From: Chloroflexota bacterium
GTDB lineage: Bacteria > Chloroflexota > Limnocylindria > QHBO01
Direction of reading: 5' to 3'
Assembly (NCBI GenBank): GCA_031177555.1
Contig: JAPSGM010000145.1
Coordinates: forward strand, 1-5,425
Length of the DNA: 5,425 nucleotides
A model generated the notes under the pieces. The model was not told where the DNA came from, ran no database searches, and worked only from the letters and a program-made list of their open reading frames with translations. How positions within the stretch are numbered: the stretch's first letter is position 1; every line of letters starts with the position of its first letter. This document shows positions 1 to 5,425 of this stretch, one piece after another. Made by a program: the position numbers and the translations under genes.

Positions 1-492
1 GCCACGCACGAGCCCGCTGGCGTGGGCCAGGGCGGCTCCCTTGGTCCGCGGGCCGGCGCCGGGCTCGCGCCGAATCACGCGGAACCGGTCCCCGGCGCCG
101 GCGACCTCGGCTGCCGCGCGGGCGGCCAGGGCGGTGCCATCGGCCGAGCCGTCGTCGATCACCAGCAGGTCGAATCGCGGCCCGCGATCATCGGCGTAGT
201 CCTGCGCAAGGACGTCGGACACGACGTCGGCGATGACCGCCTCCTCGTCACGGGCCGGCACCACCACGGTGATCCACGGCAGGCGGCCTGCGGACGGCCA
301 CGCGCCGGCCCGCGCGCCGGCCCGCGCGTCCCGGATCGTCCGCCACCCACGCCAGGCCAGGTAGCTGACGTAGCCGATGGAGGTCAGGATCAGCGCCTGG
401 AGGGCGCGCGCGGCCACGACGTTGACGACGGCCAGCCAGGCCATCGCGCCGGAGAGCGCCAGCACGCCGGCGGCGAGGAGCCTACTGCGCAT
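1..492 (-). CDS. Family 2 glycosyltransferase with N-terminal membrane segments (partial, 3' end outside window)
   Basis: I translated the minus strand by hand from an ATG at 492-490; the frame stays open for 164 codons to the window edge. Residues about 5-46 hold two hydrophobic stretches separated by a short Arg-containing turn, so the enzyme is probably membrane-anchored with its catalytic domain in the cytoplasm. From residue 72 the GT-A fold begins: VVVPARDEE (about 76-84), then VIDDGSADGT (111-120), whose Asp pair is the nucleotide-sugar binding signature of GT2 enzymes, and TKGAAL (150-155), the usual lysine-containing motif after the second strand. The acceptor-site and base-catalyst motifs (ED, QxxRW) would lie beyond the edge, so donor and acceptor cannot be told. 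The start overlaps the end of the MFS gene by 11 bases. An in-frame ATG at 531-529 would add 13 Pro-rich residues; neither start has a clear SD. Family call is firm; substrate is unknown. Confidence 0.93.
   Translation of the reverse strand, partial: MRSRLLAAGVLALSGAMAWLAVVNVVAARALQALILTSIGYVSYLAWRGWRTIRDARAGARAGAWPSAGRLPWITVVVPARDEEAVIADVVSDVLAQDYADDRGPRFDLLVIDDGSADGTALAARAAAEVAGAGDRFRVIRREPGAGPRTKGAALAHASGLVRG
301..324. repeat. Perfect 12-bp tandem duplication inside the glycosyltransferase gene
   Basis: Two adjacent identical copies of CGCGCCGGCCCG lie at 301-312 and 313-324. On the coding strand they give the residues RAGA twice, in the linker between the second hydrophobic segment and the catalytic domain. 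The duplication keeps the frame and probably only lengthens a flexible Ala/Arg linker. Confidence 0.8.
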
Positions 493-1912
493 CGGCCCCG
501 GGCTCGCCGGCGGAACCAATCGGGGGCTCATCAGGCGGGATGGAGATGACGTCGTGCAGCCCGGCACGGGCGTTGTGCCGCCACGACGCCACGCCGGCCC
601 ACAGCGTGACCACGCCCAGGCCGGCCATGACCACCGGGATCCCGGCGCCGGGGAAGACGATGTTCAGCAGGTCGGCCACGGCAGGGGCGGCCAGGACCGG
701 CAGGAACGAGGCGACGCTGAGCAGCGTGTTGAGGATGCCGAAGATCCGTCCGCGCACGCCGACCGGCAGCTCCTCCTGGAGCGCAGTCTGCGACGGGATG
801 GCGACGAAGGCGTACTCCACCCCGGCGGTGACCGCGATGACCACCACCACCGCGATCAGCGACACGATCGGCGTGAGGGCCTCCGGCAGCGTGTCCTCGA
901 TCGGCCCCACCGCCGGCGCCAGGAAGGCGACGACCGGCTTGACCACCGCCAGGGCGATGAGCGTCACGCCCATGGCCACCAGGCCGACATCGATGGTCAG
1001 ACGGCGCGGGATGCCCTTCCCGTACGCGTTCAGGAAAAGGATGCCCATCACCGCTCCCAGGCCGGCCGGGCCCATCACGAAGAAGAAGTCCCGCTCCGAC
1101 AGCAGGAGGATGTCGGTGGCGAACCCCGGACCGATGGCGCCCATCACCCCAATCAGGCTGGCGGCGATGCCCAGATACGCCAGCGACCAGGCGATCCGCT
1201 TGTTCTGGCGCACGAAGGTGATCCCCTCGCGGACCTGGTCGAACACGGCCGTCAGCGCTCGGCTGGCGTCGCTCGGGGCGATGTGGTCGGTGACCGGCAC
1301 CACGGCGGGCAACGGCACGATGGCGGCCGCCGCCAGGCCGAACATCACCGCCACTACCACGAACACGGTGTCGGCCCCTGCGGTGGTCAGCAGCAGCGGG
1401 CCCAGGAAGCCGAATCCAATGGCGAAGGTGGCGTTGATGGTCAGCACGAAGACCGAGTTGGCGGCCATGAGATGCCGCCGCTCGACGATGCGTGGGATGG
1501 CGGTCAGCTCGGCCGGCGCGAAGACCGCGGTCATGGTGGCAACGAACAGGTTGATGAGCAGGATCAACGCGACGTGCGGGCCGACGAAGATGAAGCCGAT
1601 GACGCCCACCGCGCGCAGGACGTTGGTGGCGAGCATGATCAGGCGCGCGTCGCTGCGCTCCACCAGCACGCCGGCCATGGCGCTGAACACGACCGCCGGG
1701 ACCAAGAAGCTGAGGATGAGAACGGCGATCGCCGTGTTCGAGCCGGTCGCCGCGTAGACGGTGGCCATCAACGCCGCCAGGACCATGTTCGAGGCGAGCT
1801 GGCTCAGGGTCTGCGCCGCCCAGAGCAGCACGAAGGCGCGGTTGCGGAAGACGTTCCCGGCGCCCGCGAGGCCCTGCGCTGCCAGGTCCGGCGGCAGCTC
1901 GCCGTGGCTCAC
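482..1912 (-). CDS. Major facilitator superfamily (MFS) transporter
   Basis: The protein has 476 residues, typical for a 12-helix MFS permease of the MFS_1/MFS_3 (EntS-like) type. Hydrophobic segments fill about residues 26-200, a charged cytoplasmic loop covers 203-240 (ending VRQNKR), and a second hydrophobic half spans 241-445, followed by an acidic, Pro-rich tail. Loop 2-3 carries GVLVERSDAR (81-90), a degenerate motif A, and the matching loop in the second half holds PVGVRGRIFG (383-392), as in MFS_3 exporters. The start is a GTG at 1912-1910, because a GGAGG lies 7 bases upstream and because the GTG shares GTGA with the stop of the DUF951 gene. The open frame runs 46 codons further upstream, but that part is the shadow of DUF951. 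It probably exports a small molecule by proton antiport; the substrate cannot be read from the sequence. Its stop overlaps the glycosyltransferase start. Confidence 0.95.
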   Translation of the reverse strand: MSHGELPPDLAAQGLAGAGNVFRNRAFVLLWAAQTLSQLASNMVLAALMATVYAATGSNTAIAVLILSFLVPAVVFSAMAGVLVERSDARLIMLATNVLRAVGVIGFIFVGPHVALILLINLFVATMTAVFAPAELTAIPRIVERRHLMAANSVFVLTINATFAIGFGFLGPLLLTTAGADTVFVVVAVMFGLAAAAIVPLPAVVPVTDHIAPSDASRALTAVFDQVREGITFVRQNKRIAWSLAYLGIAASLIGVMGAIGPGFATDILLLSERDFFFVMGPAGLGAVMGILFLNAYGKGIPRRLTIDVGLVAMGVTLIALAVVKPVVAFLAPAVGPIEDTLPEALTPIVSLIAVVVVIAVTAGVEYAFVAIPSQTALQEELPVGVRGRIFGILNTLLSVASFLPVLAAPAVADLLNIVFPGAGIPVVMAGLGVVTLWAGVASWRHNARAGLHDVISIPPDEPPIGSAGEPGADAQ

Positions 1913-2127
1913 GCGGGAGCCTCCGTCTGGGGGCCGCGCTCGACGTAGCCGGTGAACCGGCGCTCCACGTCCAGGCGATCCATCAGGATCCGGTGCCCGC
2001 ATCCTCCGCACACCAGCCCGATGTCCGCGCCGAGCCGCACCACACGCCATTCCCGGCTGCCGCAGGGGTGCTCCTTGCGCAGGCGCAGCACGTCGCCGAT
2101 GCGCAGCTCAACCGCGGCCACGGTCAC
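1909..2127 (-). CDS. DUF951 domain protein, small Cys-rich
   Basis: This gene encodes 72 residues, close to the usual size of about 65 for DUF951 (PF06107). The family pattern is clear: LRIGDVLRLRKEHPCGSREW (residues 8-27), then RLGADIGLVCGGCGH (31-45) and a basic/aromatic end of the domain, DRLDVERRFTGYV (50-62). Cys22 (HPCGS) and Cys40/Cys43 (CGGCG) are the conserved cysteines and could bind a metal such as zinc, which is inference. The biochemical role of the family is not known to me. The start is the GTG at 2127-2125: a GGAG lies 8 bases upstream and the GTG overlaps the pmbA stop as GTGA; a GTG two codons later is possible. Upstream codons in the same frame are antisense-like shadow of pmbA. 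The stop forms another GTGA with the MFS start, so the protein is probably made in coupling with its neighbours. Confidence 0.93.
   Translation of the reverse strand: MTVAAVELRIGDVLRLRKEHPCGSREWRVVRLGADIGLVCGGCGHRILMDRLDVERRFTGYVERGPQTEAPA
1920..1924 (-). promoter_or_regulatory. Shine-Dalgarno site fixing the MFS start
   Basis: The minus strand reads GGAGG here, 7 bases before the GTG at 1912-1910. It lies within the last codons of the DUF951 gene. This decides for the GTG over in-frame upstream codons in the longer open frame. Confidence 0.7.
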
Positions 2128-3449
2128 CCATCCGACTCCGCGGCGGTGGCGCCGGTGAAGGAGAAGCGGCCGATGCGCAGGGCCGGAACGCGGGCGTTGA
2201 TGCCGGTGTACTCCGCCGCCAGCAGGCGCGTACCGCTGCTGATCGCCTCGATGCGGGTGAACGCCTCGGGTATCGCCTCGGTGAATCGCAGGTTGCGCAC
2301 GGGCCGGACGATGCGACCGCCCTCGATCAGGAAGGTGCCGTCCTTGGTCATGCCGGTCAGGACGGCCCGCCGTGGATGGACGATGTTGACGTAGTGGAAC
2401 CGCGTCACCCACACGCCGCGGTCGATGGAGCCCAGCATCGCGTCCTTGGAGCTGGAGCCCGGCGCCATGAACAGGTTCCAGGCCAGCGGACCGAACGTGT
2501 TCGGCGCCGGCAGGCCGTGGCCGGTCGACGCCACGCCGGCCCGCCGCGCGGTCGCGGTGTCGTGGACCACGCCGGTGGCGACGCCGTCGGTGACCAGCTC
2601 GACGCGGCGCTTGGCCACGCCCTCGAAGTCGGTGGCGCTGGGCAGCCCGGTGGGATCGTTGCCGTCATCCCAGATCGAGACGTTCGGGCCCATCACCTGG
2701 CGGCCCAGCTCCATGAAGGAGCGGCCCTCCTCGACGGCGAGCGCCGAGAACCCGCCCAGGGACAGGTATTCCAGGATGGTCTGGACGGCGTACTCCTCCA
2801 GGATGACGTCGTACTCGCCGGGCTCCAGATCCCCGGCGCCGACCGATCGCTGGGCCTTGTCCGCCGCCTCGGCGCCGAGGCCGGGGGCATCGATCTCGCC
2901 GACGTCCGGCGAGGTCGCCTGCGCGTAGCCCGATGCCCGGTCCTCCCCGGTCATGACCGTCAGCAGCTTGGCCTGCGTGAAGACGTGGCGCGAGCGCAGG
3001 CCGTTCGAGTTGGCCACGGCCATGATCACCGCCTCCGTCGAGAAGGCGCCCGACGCCTCGAGGCGGGCGGCATCGGCGGCGGCGATCACCGCCCGCGCGC
3101 CCTCCGCGCGCCGCTCTGGATCGGTGGCCGCCGTGGCGGCCACGAAGCCCACCTCCGAGCTCACCCCGCCCGCGTCCCCGGCGGACAACGGCGTGGGCTG
3201 CGGGTTTGGCGCCGCGCGGCGGCAGATGTCGGCGGCGCGGGCCACGACCTCGGCGATGCCCTCCGCATCGAGGCGGTTGGTGCTGGCCACGCCGGAGCGG
3301 TCGCCGTCCACGGCACGCACCCGCAGCGTGGCGTCGTGCTCCGAGACGTTCTGGTGGATGCGCGAGCCGGCGAAGCGGGTCAACGCCGCGTCGCGGCCCA
3401 GGTACAGCGCCTCGCCGTCCACGGGAAGCTGGGCGAGCGCCGACTCCAT
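2124..3449 (-). CDS. pmbA: TldE/PmbA-type subunit of the TldD/TldE metalloprotease
   Basis: From the ATG at 3449-3447 the product has 441 residues, the normal PmbA/TldE length of about 440-450. Recognisable blocks are LTRFAGSRIHQNV (23-35) in the N-terminal domain, VILEEYAVQTILEYL (215-229), EGRSFMELG (241-249), SIWDDGNDPTG (258-268) and the C-terminal stretch GIVHPRR-like NIVHPRRAVLTGMTKDGTFL (355-374). The HExxxH zinc motif of TldD is absent, as expected for TldE, the non-catalytic partner that forms the cytoplasmic protease with TldD. It lies directly downstream of tldD. Two starts compete. The ATG at 3449 has GGAGG at a 5-base spacing. A GTG at 3491-3489 would add 14 residues, overlap the tldD stop as GTGA like the next two junctions, and include an acidic helix cap (EPEDV) that family members often have. 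I chose the ATG for its SD; the call of the family does not depend on it. Confidence 0.96.
   Translation of the reverse strand: MESALAQLPVDGEALYLGRDAALTRFAGSRIHQNVSEHDATLRVRAVDGDRSGVASTNRLDAEGIAEVVARAADICRRAAPNPQPTPLSAGDAGGVSSEVGFVAATAATDPERRAEGARAVIAAADAARLEASGAFSTEAVIMAVANSNGLRSRHVFTQAKLLTVMTGEDRASGYAQATSPDVGEIDAPGLGAEAADKAQRSVGAGDLEPGEYDVILEEYAVQTILEYLSLGGFSALAVEEGRSFMELGRQVMGPNVSIWDDGNDPTGLPSATDFEGVAKRRVELVTDGVATGVVHDTATARRAGVASTGHGLPAPNTFGPLAWNLFMAPGSSSKDAMLGSIDRGVWVTRFHYVNIVHPRRAVLTGMTKDGTFLIEGGRIVRPVRNLRFTEAIPEAFTRIEAISSGTRLLAAEYTGINARVPALRIGRFSFTGATAAESDG
2136..2139 (-). promoter_or_regulatory. Shine-Dalgarno site of the DUF951 gene
   Basis: The minus strand reads GGAG, 8 bases before the GTG at 2127-2125 and inside the end of pmbA. 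It supports the short 72-residue product over the longer open frame reaching 2412. Confidence 0.55.
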
Positions 3450-3454
3450 GACGT

Positions 3455-3459
3455 CCTCC
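3455..3459 (-). promoter_or_regulatory. Shine-Dalgarno site upstream of the pmbA ATG
   Basis: GGAGG on the minus strand sits 5 bases before the ATG at 3449-3447, the best ribosome-binding match in the window. The alternative GTG at 3491 has no comparable site, only a G-rich stretch. Confidence 0.65.
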
Positions 3460-3487
3460 GGCTCGGCGCGCGCGCCACCGAGCGGGC

Positions 3488-4936
3488 TCACCAGCGACCG
3501 ACCCCGACGCGCACGTTGCGGAAGCGGGCGGGCGCGGCCCCGTGGCCGACGCGATGGGTCTGCATCGGCTCGCCCTTGCCGCAATTGGGGATCCCCCACA
3601 GGTGCCACTCGTCGGGGCCGCAGATCGCGTCGCAGCTGCCCCAGAACTCCGGCGTGATGCCGGTGTAGGTCGGGTTGCGGATCATCTCCGCCAGGCGGCC
3701 GTGGCGGATGCGCCAGCCGACCTGTGTGCCGAACTGGAAGTTCAGGCGGCGGTCGTCGATGCTCCACGATCGGTTCGTCGACAGGAACAGCCCGTCGCTG
3801 GTATCGGCGATCAGGTCGTCCAGCGTGCCGGCCTCGCCGGGGCGCAGGTTGACGTTCGTCATCCGGATCAGCGGAATCACGTTCCAGCCCGACGCCCTGG
3901 CGCTGCCCATGCTGCTGCGGCCGACGATCGGCGCCGTCTCACGGCTGGTGAGGTAGCCCACGAACACGCCGTTCGAGACGATCGGGACGTTCTGGGCGGG
4001 AACGCCCTCGTCGTCGAAGCCGAACGTGCCGAGGCCGCCGGGGGCGGTGGCATCGGCGTCGATGCCCACGATGGGGCTGCCGTACTGGAGCCTGCCGAGC
4101 TTGTCGAGGGTCAGGAACGAGGTGCCGGCGAAGCTCGCCTCCATCCCGAGGACGCGGTCCAGCTCGATGGGATGGCCGCACGACTCGTGGACCTGCAGGG
4201 CCAGCTGCGAGGAGTCGATCACGATCGTCATCTGGCCCGACGGGCAGGCCTCGGCGTCGAGGAGCTGAACGGCCTCCTCCGCGATTCGCTGGGCGTGGGC
4301 TGGCAGGCGCATGGCGCGCACCGCCTCGAAGCCGCCGGTGACGTGCTGGCCGCCGGCCGAGTTGGGGTAGCTGCGCACCTGCGCCTCGCTGGCATTGACC
4401 GCCGTGGCCTCGATGCCGGCCCCGGACTCGGTGAGCTCCTGCTCGATGCGCGCGCCGGCGCTGGAGGCGAACGTCTTGCGCTCCCGCGCGGCCTCGACCG
4501 TGCCCTCGCGCACGGAGACGCCGGGTACGGCGCCCATGGCCGCATCGGCGTCCATCAGGATCGCGAGCTTCTCGTCCAGCGAGACGGCGAAGGGGTCCTC
4601 CTCGACCGGCGTGCGGTAGCTGGCCGTGACCGGCGGCGTGTCGTCCAGCGCCACCGGGTCGCGGCGAGCCAGGCCACTGGCGCGCGCGATGGCGAGCGCC
4701 TCACGGGTCGCGCGCGTCACCTCGCCCGGTTCCAACAGCGACGAGGCGGCGAAGCCCCAGGCGCCGTCGACCAGGACGCGCACGCCGAACCCCGCCGAAC
4801 GGTTCGAGTCGGCCGCCTGGAGCGCCCCGTTCTTGACCGTGAGGCTCTCCGTCTCGCGCTCGGAGATACGGACGTCCGCGTACGACGCGCCCGCCTGATC
4901 GGCGGCATCCAGGGCGAGGTCGATCAGCTCGTTCAT
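3488..4936 (-). CDS. tldD: TldD-type zinc metalloprotease subunit
   Basis: The protein has 482 residues, typical for TldD. It begins with the family's N-terminal domain (ASYADVRISERETESLTVKN, 17-36). The catalytic motif HESCGH is at 250-255: the two His are zinc ligands and Glu251 the general base by homology to E. coli TldD, and the following PIELDRVLGMEASFAGTSFL is conserved in the family. Gly/Asp-rich GTFGFDDEGVPAQ (303-315) and LTSRETA (329-335) follow. Near the C-terminus NCGKGEP (451-457) contains Cys452, the likely third zinc ligand, and RVGHGAAPARFRNVRVG (462-478) closes the domain. All catalytic residues are present, so it should be active. With TldE it forms a cytoplasmic protease that in known cases trims unfolded or modified peptides. 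The start ATG at 4936-4934 follows a weak GAGAG. It is the first gene after the promoter at 5033-5062, and its stop touches pmbA. Confidence 0.97.
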   Translation of the reverse strand: MNELIDLALDAADQAGASYADVRISERETESLTVKNGALQAADSNRSAGFGVRVLVDGAWGFAASSLLEPGEVTRATREALAIARASGLARRDPVALDDTPPVTASYRTPVEEDPFAVSLDEKLAILMDADAAMGAVPGVSVREGTVEAARERKTFASSAGARIEQELTESGAGIEATAVNASEAQVRSYPNSAGGQHVTGGFEAVRAMRLPAHAQRIAEEAVQLLDAEACPSGQMTIVIDSSQLALQVHESCGHPIELDRVLGMEASFAGTSFLTLDKLGRLQYGSPIVGIDADATAPGGLGTFGFDDEGVPAQNVPIVSNGVFVGYLTSRETAPIVGRSSMGSARASGWNVIPLIRMTNVNLRPGEAGTLDDLIADTSDGLFLSTNRSWSIDDRRLNFQFGTQVGWRIRHGRLAEMIRNPTYTGITPEFWGSCDAICGPDEWHLWGIPNCGKGEPMQTHRVGHGAAPARFRNVRVGVGRW

Positions 4937-4953
4937 GGCACTCTCGGTCCGGG

Positions 4954-4972
4954 GACGGCGTTCGCCGCCGTC
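4954..4972 (-). promoter_or_regulatory. Hairpin in the tldD leader
   Basis: A perfect inverted repeat, GACGGCG (4954-4960) and CGCCGTC (4966-4972), with a 5-base loop lies in the untranslated leader, 17 bases before the tldD ATG. There is no T-run after it, so it is not a normal intrinsic terminator. It stands just upstream of the weak SD region and could stabilise the mRNA or tune initiation. A second imperfect repeat, GGCCGG at 4983-4988 against CCGGGCC at 4995-5001, is nearby. In such GC-rich DNA both could be chance. Confidence 0.4.
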
Positions 4973-5032
4973 GCCACCGGGCGGCCGGAAGATCCCGGGC
5001 CGATGGACTCGGGGGTCGGCGGATCGGCGGCC

Positions 5033-5062
5033 ACTCTACGGCCTGCCGCGCGAGCGGGTCAA
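5033..5062 (-). promoter_or_regulatory. Predicted sigma70-like promoter of the tldD operon
   Basis: On the minus strand TTGACC (5062-5057, five of six bases of the -35 consensus) is followed after 18 bases by TAGAGT (5038-5033, four of six of the -10 consensus). It lies in the 133-base gap between the DUF881 stop and tldD. Transcription would start near 5026, giving a leader of about 90 bases. In a region this GC-rich such a match is notable, but it is a prediction by eye. Confidence 0.5.
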
Positions 5063-5069
5063 GGAGCCC

Positions 5070-5425
5070 TCACCCAGGGGCCGGCCGGGCCACGACCGGA
5101 GCCAGGTCCAGTCCGCTGGCCGGCAGGCGGATCGACTCGGCCTCGCGCGCCACGATGGTGGCGCGGATGAACTGCTGGAGCTGGGCGATGATGCCGCCGG
5201 GCCGCGCCATGGCCGTCAGCAGGCCGTCCGGCGAGCCGATGGCGGAGATCGTGAAGGCTCGCCCGATCTCCACCCCGTCGATGACCAGGCTGCGCGGCCC
5301 CTGGACCGCCACCGAGCGATGGGTGATGCGCACGTCATCGACGGCGATCGCCTCGGCGCCGGCGTTGCGCAGCTCGTTGACCAGGTCGTTGAGCGCGATG
5401 GCGTCCAGCGACCCGTCGACATCCA
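5070..5425 (-). CDS. DUF881 family protein (partial, C-terminal 117 residues)
   Basis: The frame enters from the right edge (first full codon at 5423-5421) and ends with TGA at 5072-5070. The visible 117 residues match the C-terminal half of DUF881 (PF05949): LNDLVNELRNAGAEAIAVDD (about 12-31), RSLVIDGVEIGRAFTISAIG (44-63), then SPDGLLTAMARPGGII (64-79) and a beta strand with REAESIRLPA near the end. Full members usually have an N-terminal membrane anchor and coiled coil before this domain; that part is outside the window. DUF881 proteins (YlxW/YlxX type in Bacillus) are often encoded near division genes such as ftsQ/ftsZ and the small basic protein, but the function is unproven, and only one side of the context is seen here. 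A GTG at 5333 would give a shorter frame but would cut the domain, so it is not the start. No terminator is visible between it and tldD, so read-through is possible. Confidence 0.9.
   Translation of the reverse strand, partial: DVDGSLDAIALNDLVNELRNAGAEAIAVDDVRITHRSVAVQGPRSLVIDGVEIGRAFTISAIGSPDGLLTAMARPGGIIAQLQQFIRATIVAREAESIRLPASGLDLAPVVARPAPG

Noticed and set aside
377..1948. A 523-codon plus-strand open frame
   Set aside because: It is antisense to the MFS gene and the start of the glycosyltransferase gene. Its product is rich in His, Asp, Arg and Gln with no domain pattern, as expected from the reverse strand of hydrophobic codons at high GC.
1913..2050. N-terminal extension of the MFS frame
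   Set aside because: These 46 codons are out-of-frame DUF951 sequence, and the GTG at 1912 with GGAGG explains the start.
2128..2412. N-terminal extension of the DUF951 frame on the minus strand
   Set aside because: These 95 codons lie in another frame of pmbA and read as Arg/His-rich sequence; the SD and GTGA overlap place the start at 2127.
2376..3668. A 430-codon plus-strand open frame
   Set aside because: It is antisense to pmbA and the end of tldD, has Arg/Gly/His-rich composition and no recognisable domain.
3492..3767. N-terminal extension of the pmbA frame
   Set aside because: This part is an out-of-frame reading of the end of tldD, rich in Arg, Pro and His, while the tldD frame carries the conserved NCGKGEP region.
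4954..4972. Intrinsic terminator
   Set aside because: The hairpin has no T-run on either strand and lies within the leader downstream of the predicted promoter.
4937..5069. Small precursor peptide gene for the TldD/TldE pair
   Set aside because: On the minus strand the only ATG is that of tldD itself, and no GTG with an SD opens a sensible short frame in this gap.
3542..5170. A 542-codon plus-strand open frame
   Set aside because: It runs antisense through tldD, the gap and the DUF881 gene, and its product is low-complexity Arg/Ala/Gly/Asp. The minus strand here encodes clear TldD motifs.

Overview
The window is very GC-rich (roughly 70% by eye), and every gene I can support lies on the minus strand, so transcription runs from position 5425 towards position 1. 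GTG starts, Shine-Dalgarno (SD) cores of the GGAG/GGAGG type and 4-base gene overlaps are frequent. The mix of a DUF881 protein, a DUF951 protein and a TldD/TldE pair fits a high-GC member of the Chloroflexota or a related Terrabacteria lineage, with Actinomycetota as the alternative. This assignment is an inference from family distribution and base composition, and no marker gene is present to settle it.

Layout in the direction of transcription: (1) the C-terminal part of a DUF881 protein, entering from the right edge (5425 to 5070); (2) a 133-base gap with a good sigma70-like promoter (-35 TTGACC, 18-base spacer, -10 TAGAGT) and a leader of about 90 bases carrying a 7-bp hairpin; (3) tldD, a zinc metallopeptidase with HESCGH and a C-terminal NCGKGEP cysteine; (4) pmbA/tldE, its non-catalytic partner; (5) a 72-residue DUF951 protein with three conserved cysteines; (6) a 476-residue MFS transporter; (7) a family 2 glycosyltransferase with N-terminal membrane segments, cut by the left edge.

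The last five genes look like one operon. tldD/pmbA (if the GTG start is used), pmbA/DUF951 and DUF951/MFS all meet in a GTGA overlap, and MFS and glycosyltransferase overlap by 11 bases, so no internal terminator or promoter is needed. TldD and TldE act together as a heteromeric protease in known systems, where they mature ribosomally made peptides such as microcin B17 and degrade the antitoxin CcdA. What the downstream DUF951, MFS and glycosyltransferase genes contribute is not evident from sequence. A peptide maturation and export unit is possible, but no precursor peptide gene is visible, so this may simply be a compact housekeeping operon.

Long open frames on the plus strand (for example 377-1948, 2376-3668 and 3542-5170) are antisense shadows caused by high GC and are not annotated. 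No RNA gene, insertion sequence, CRISPR array or convincing intrinsic terminator was found.
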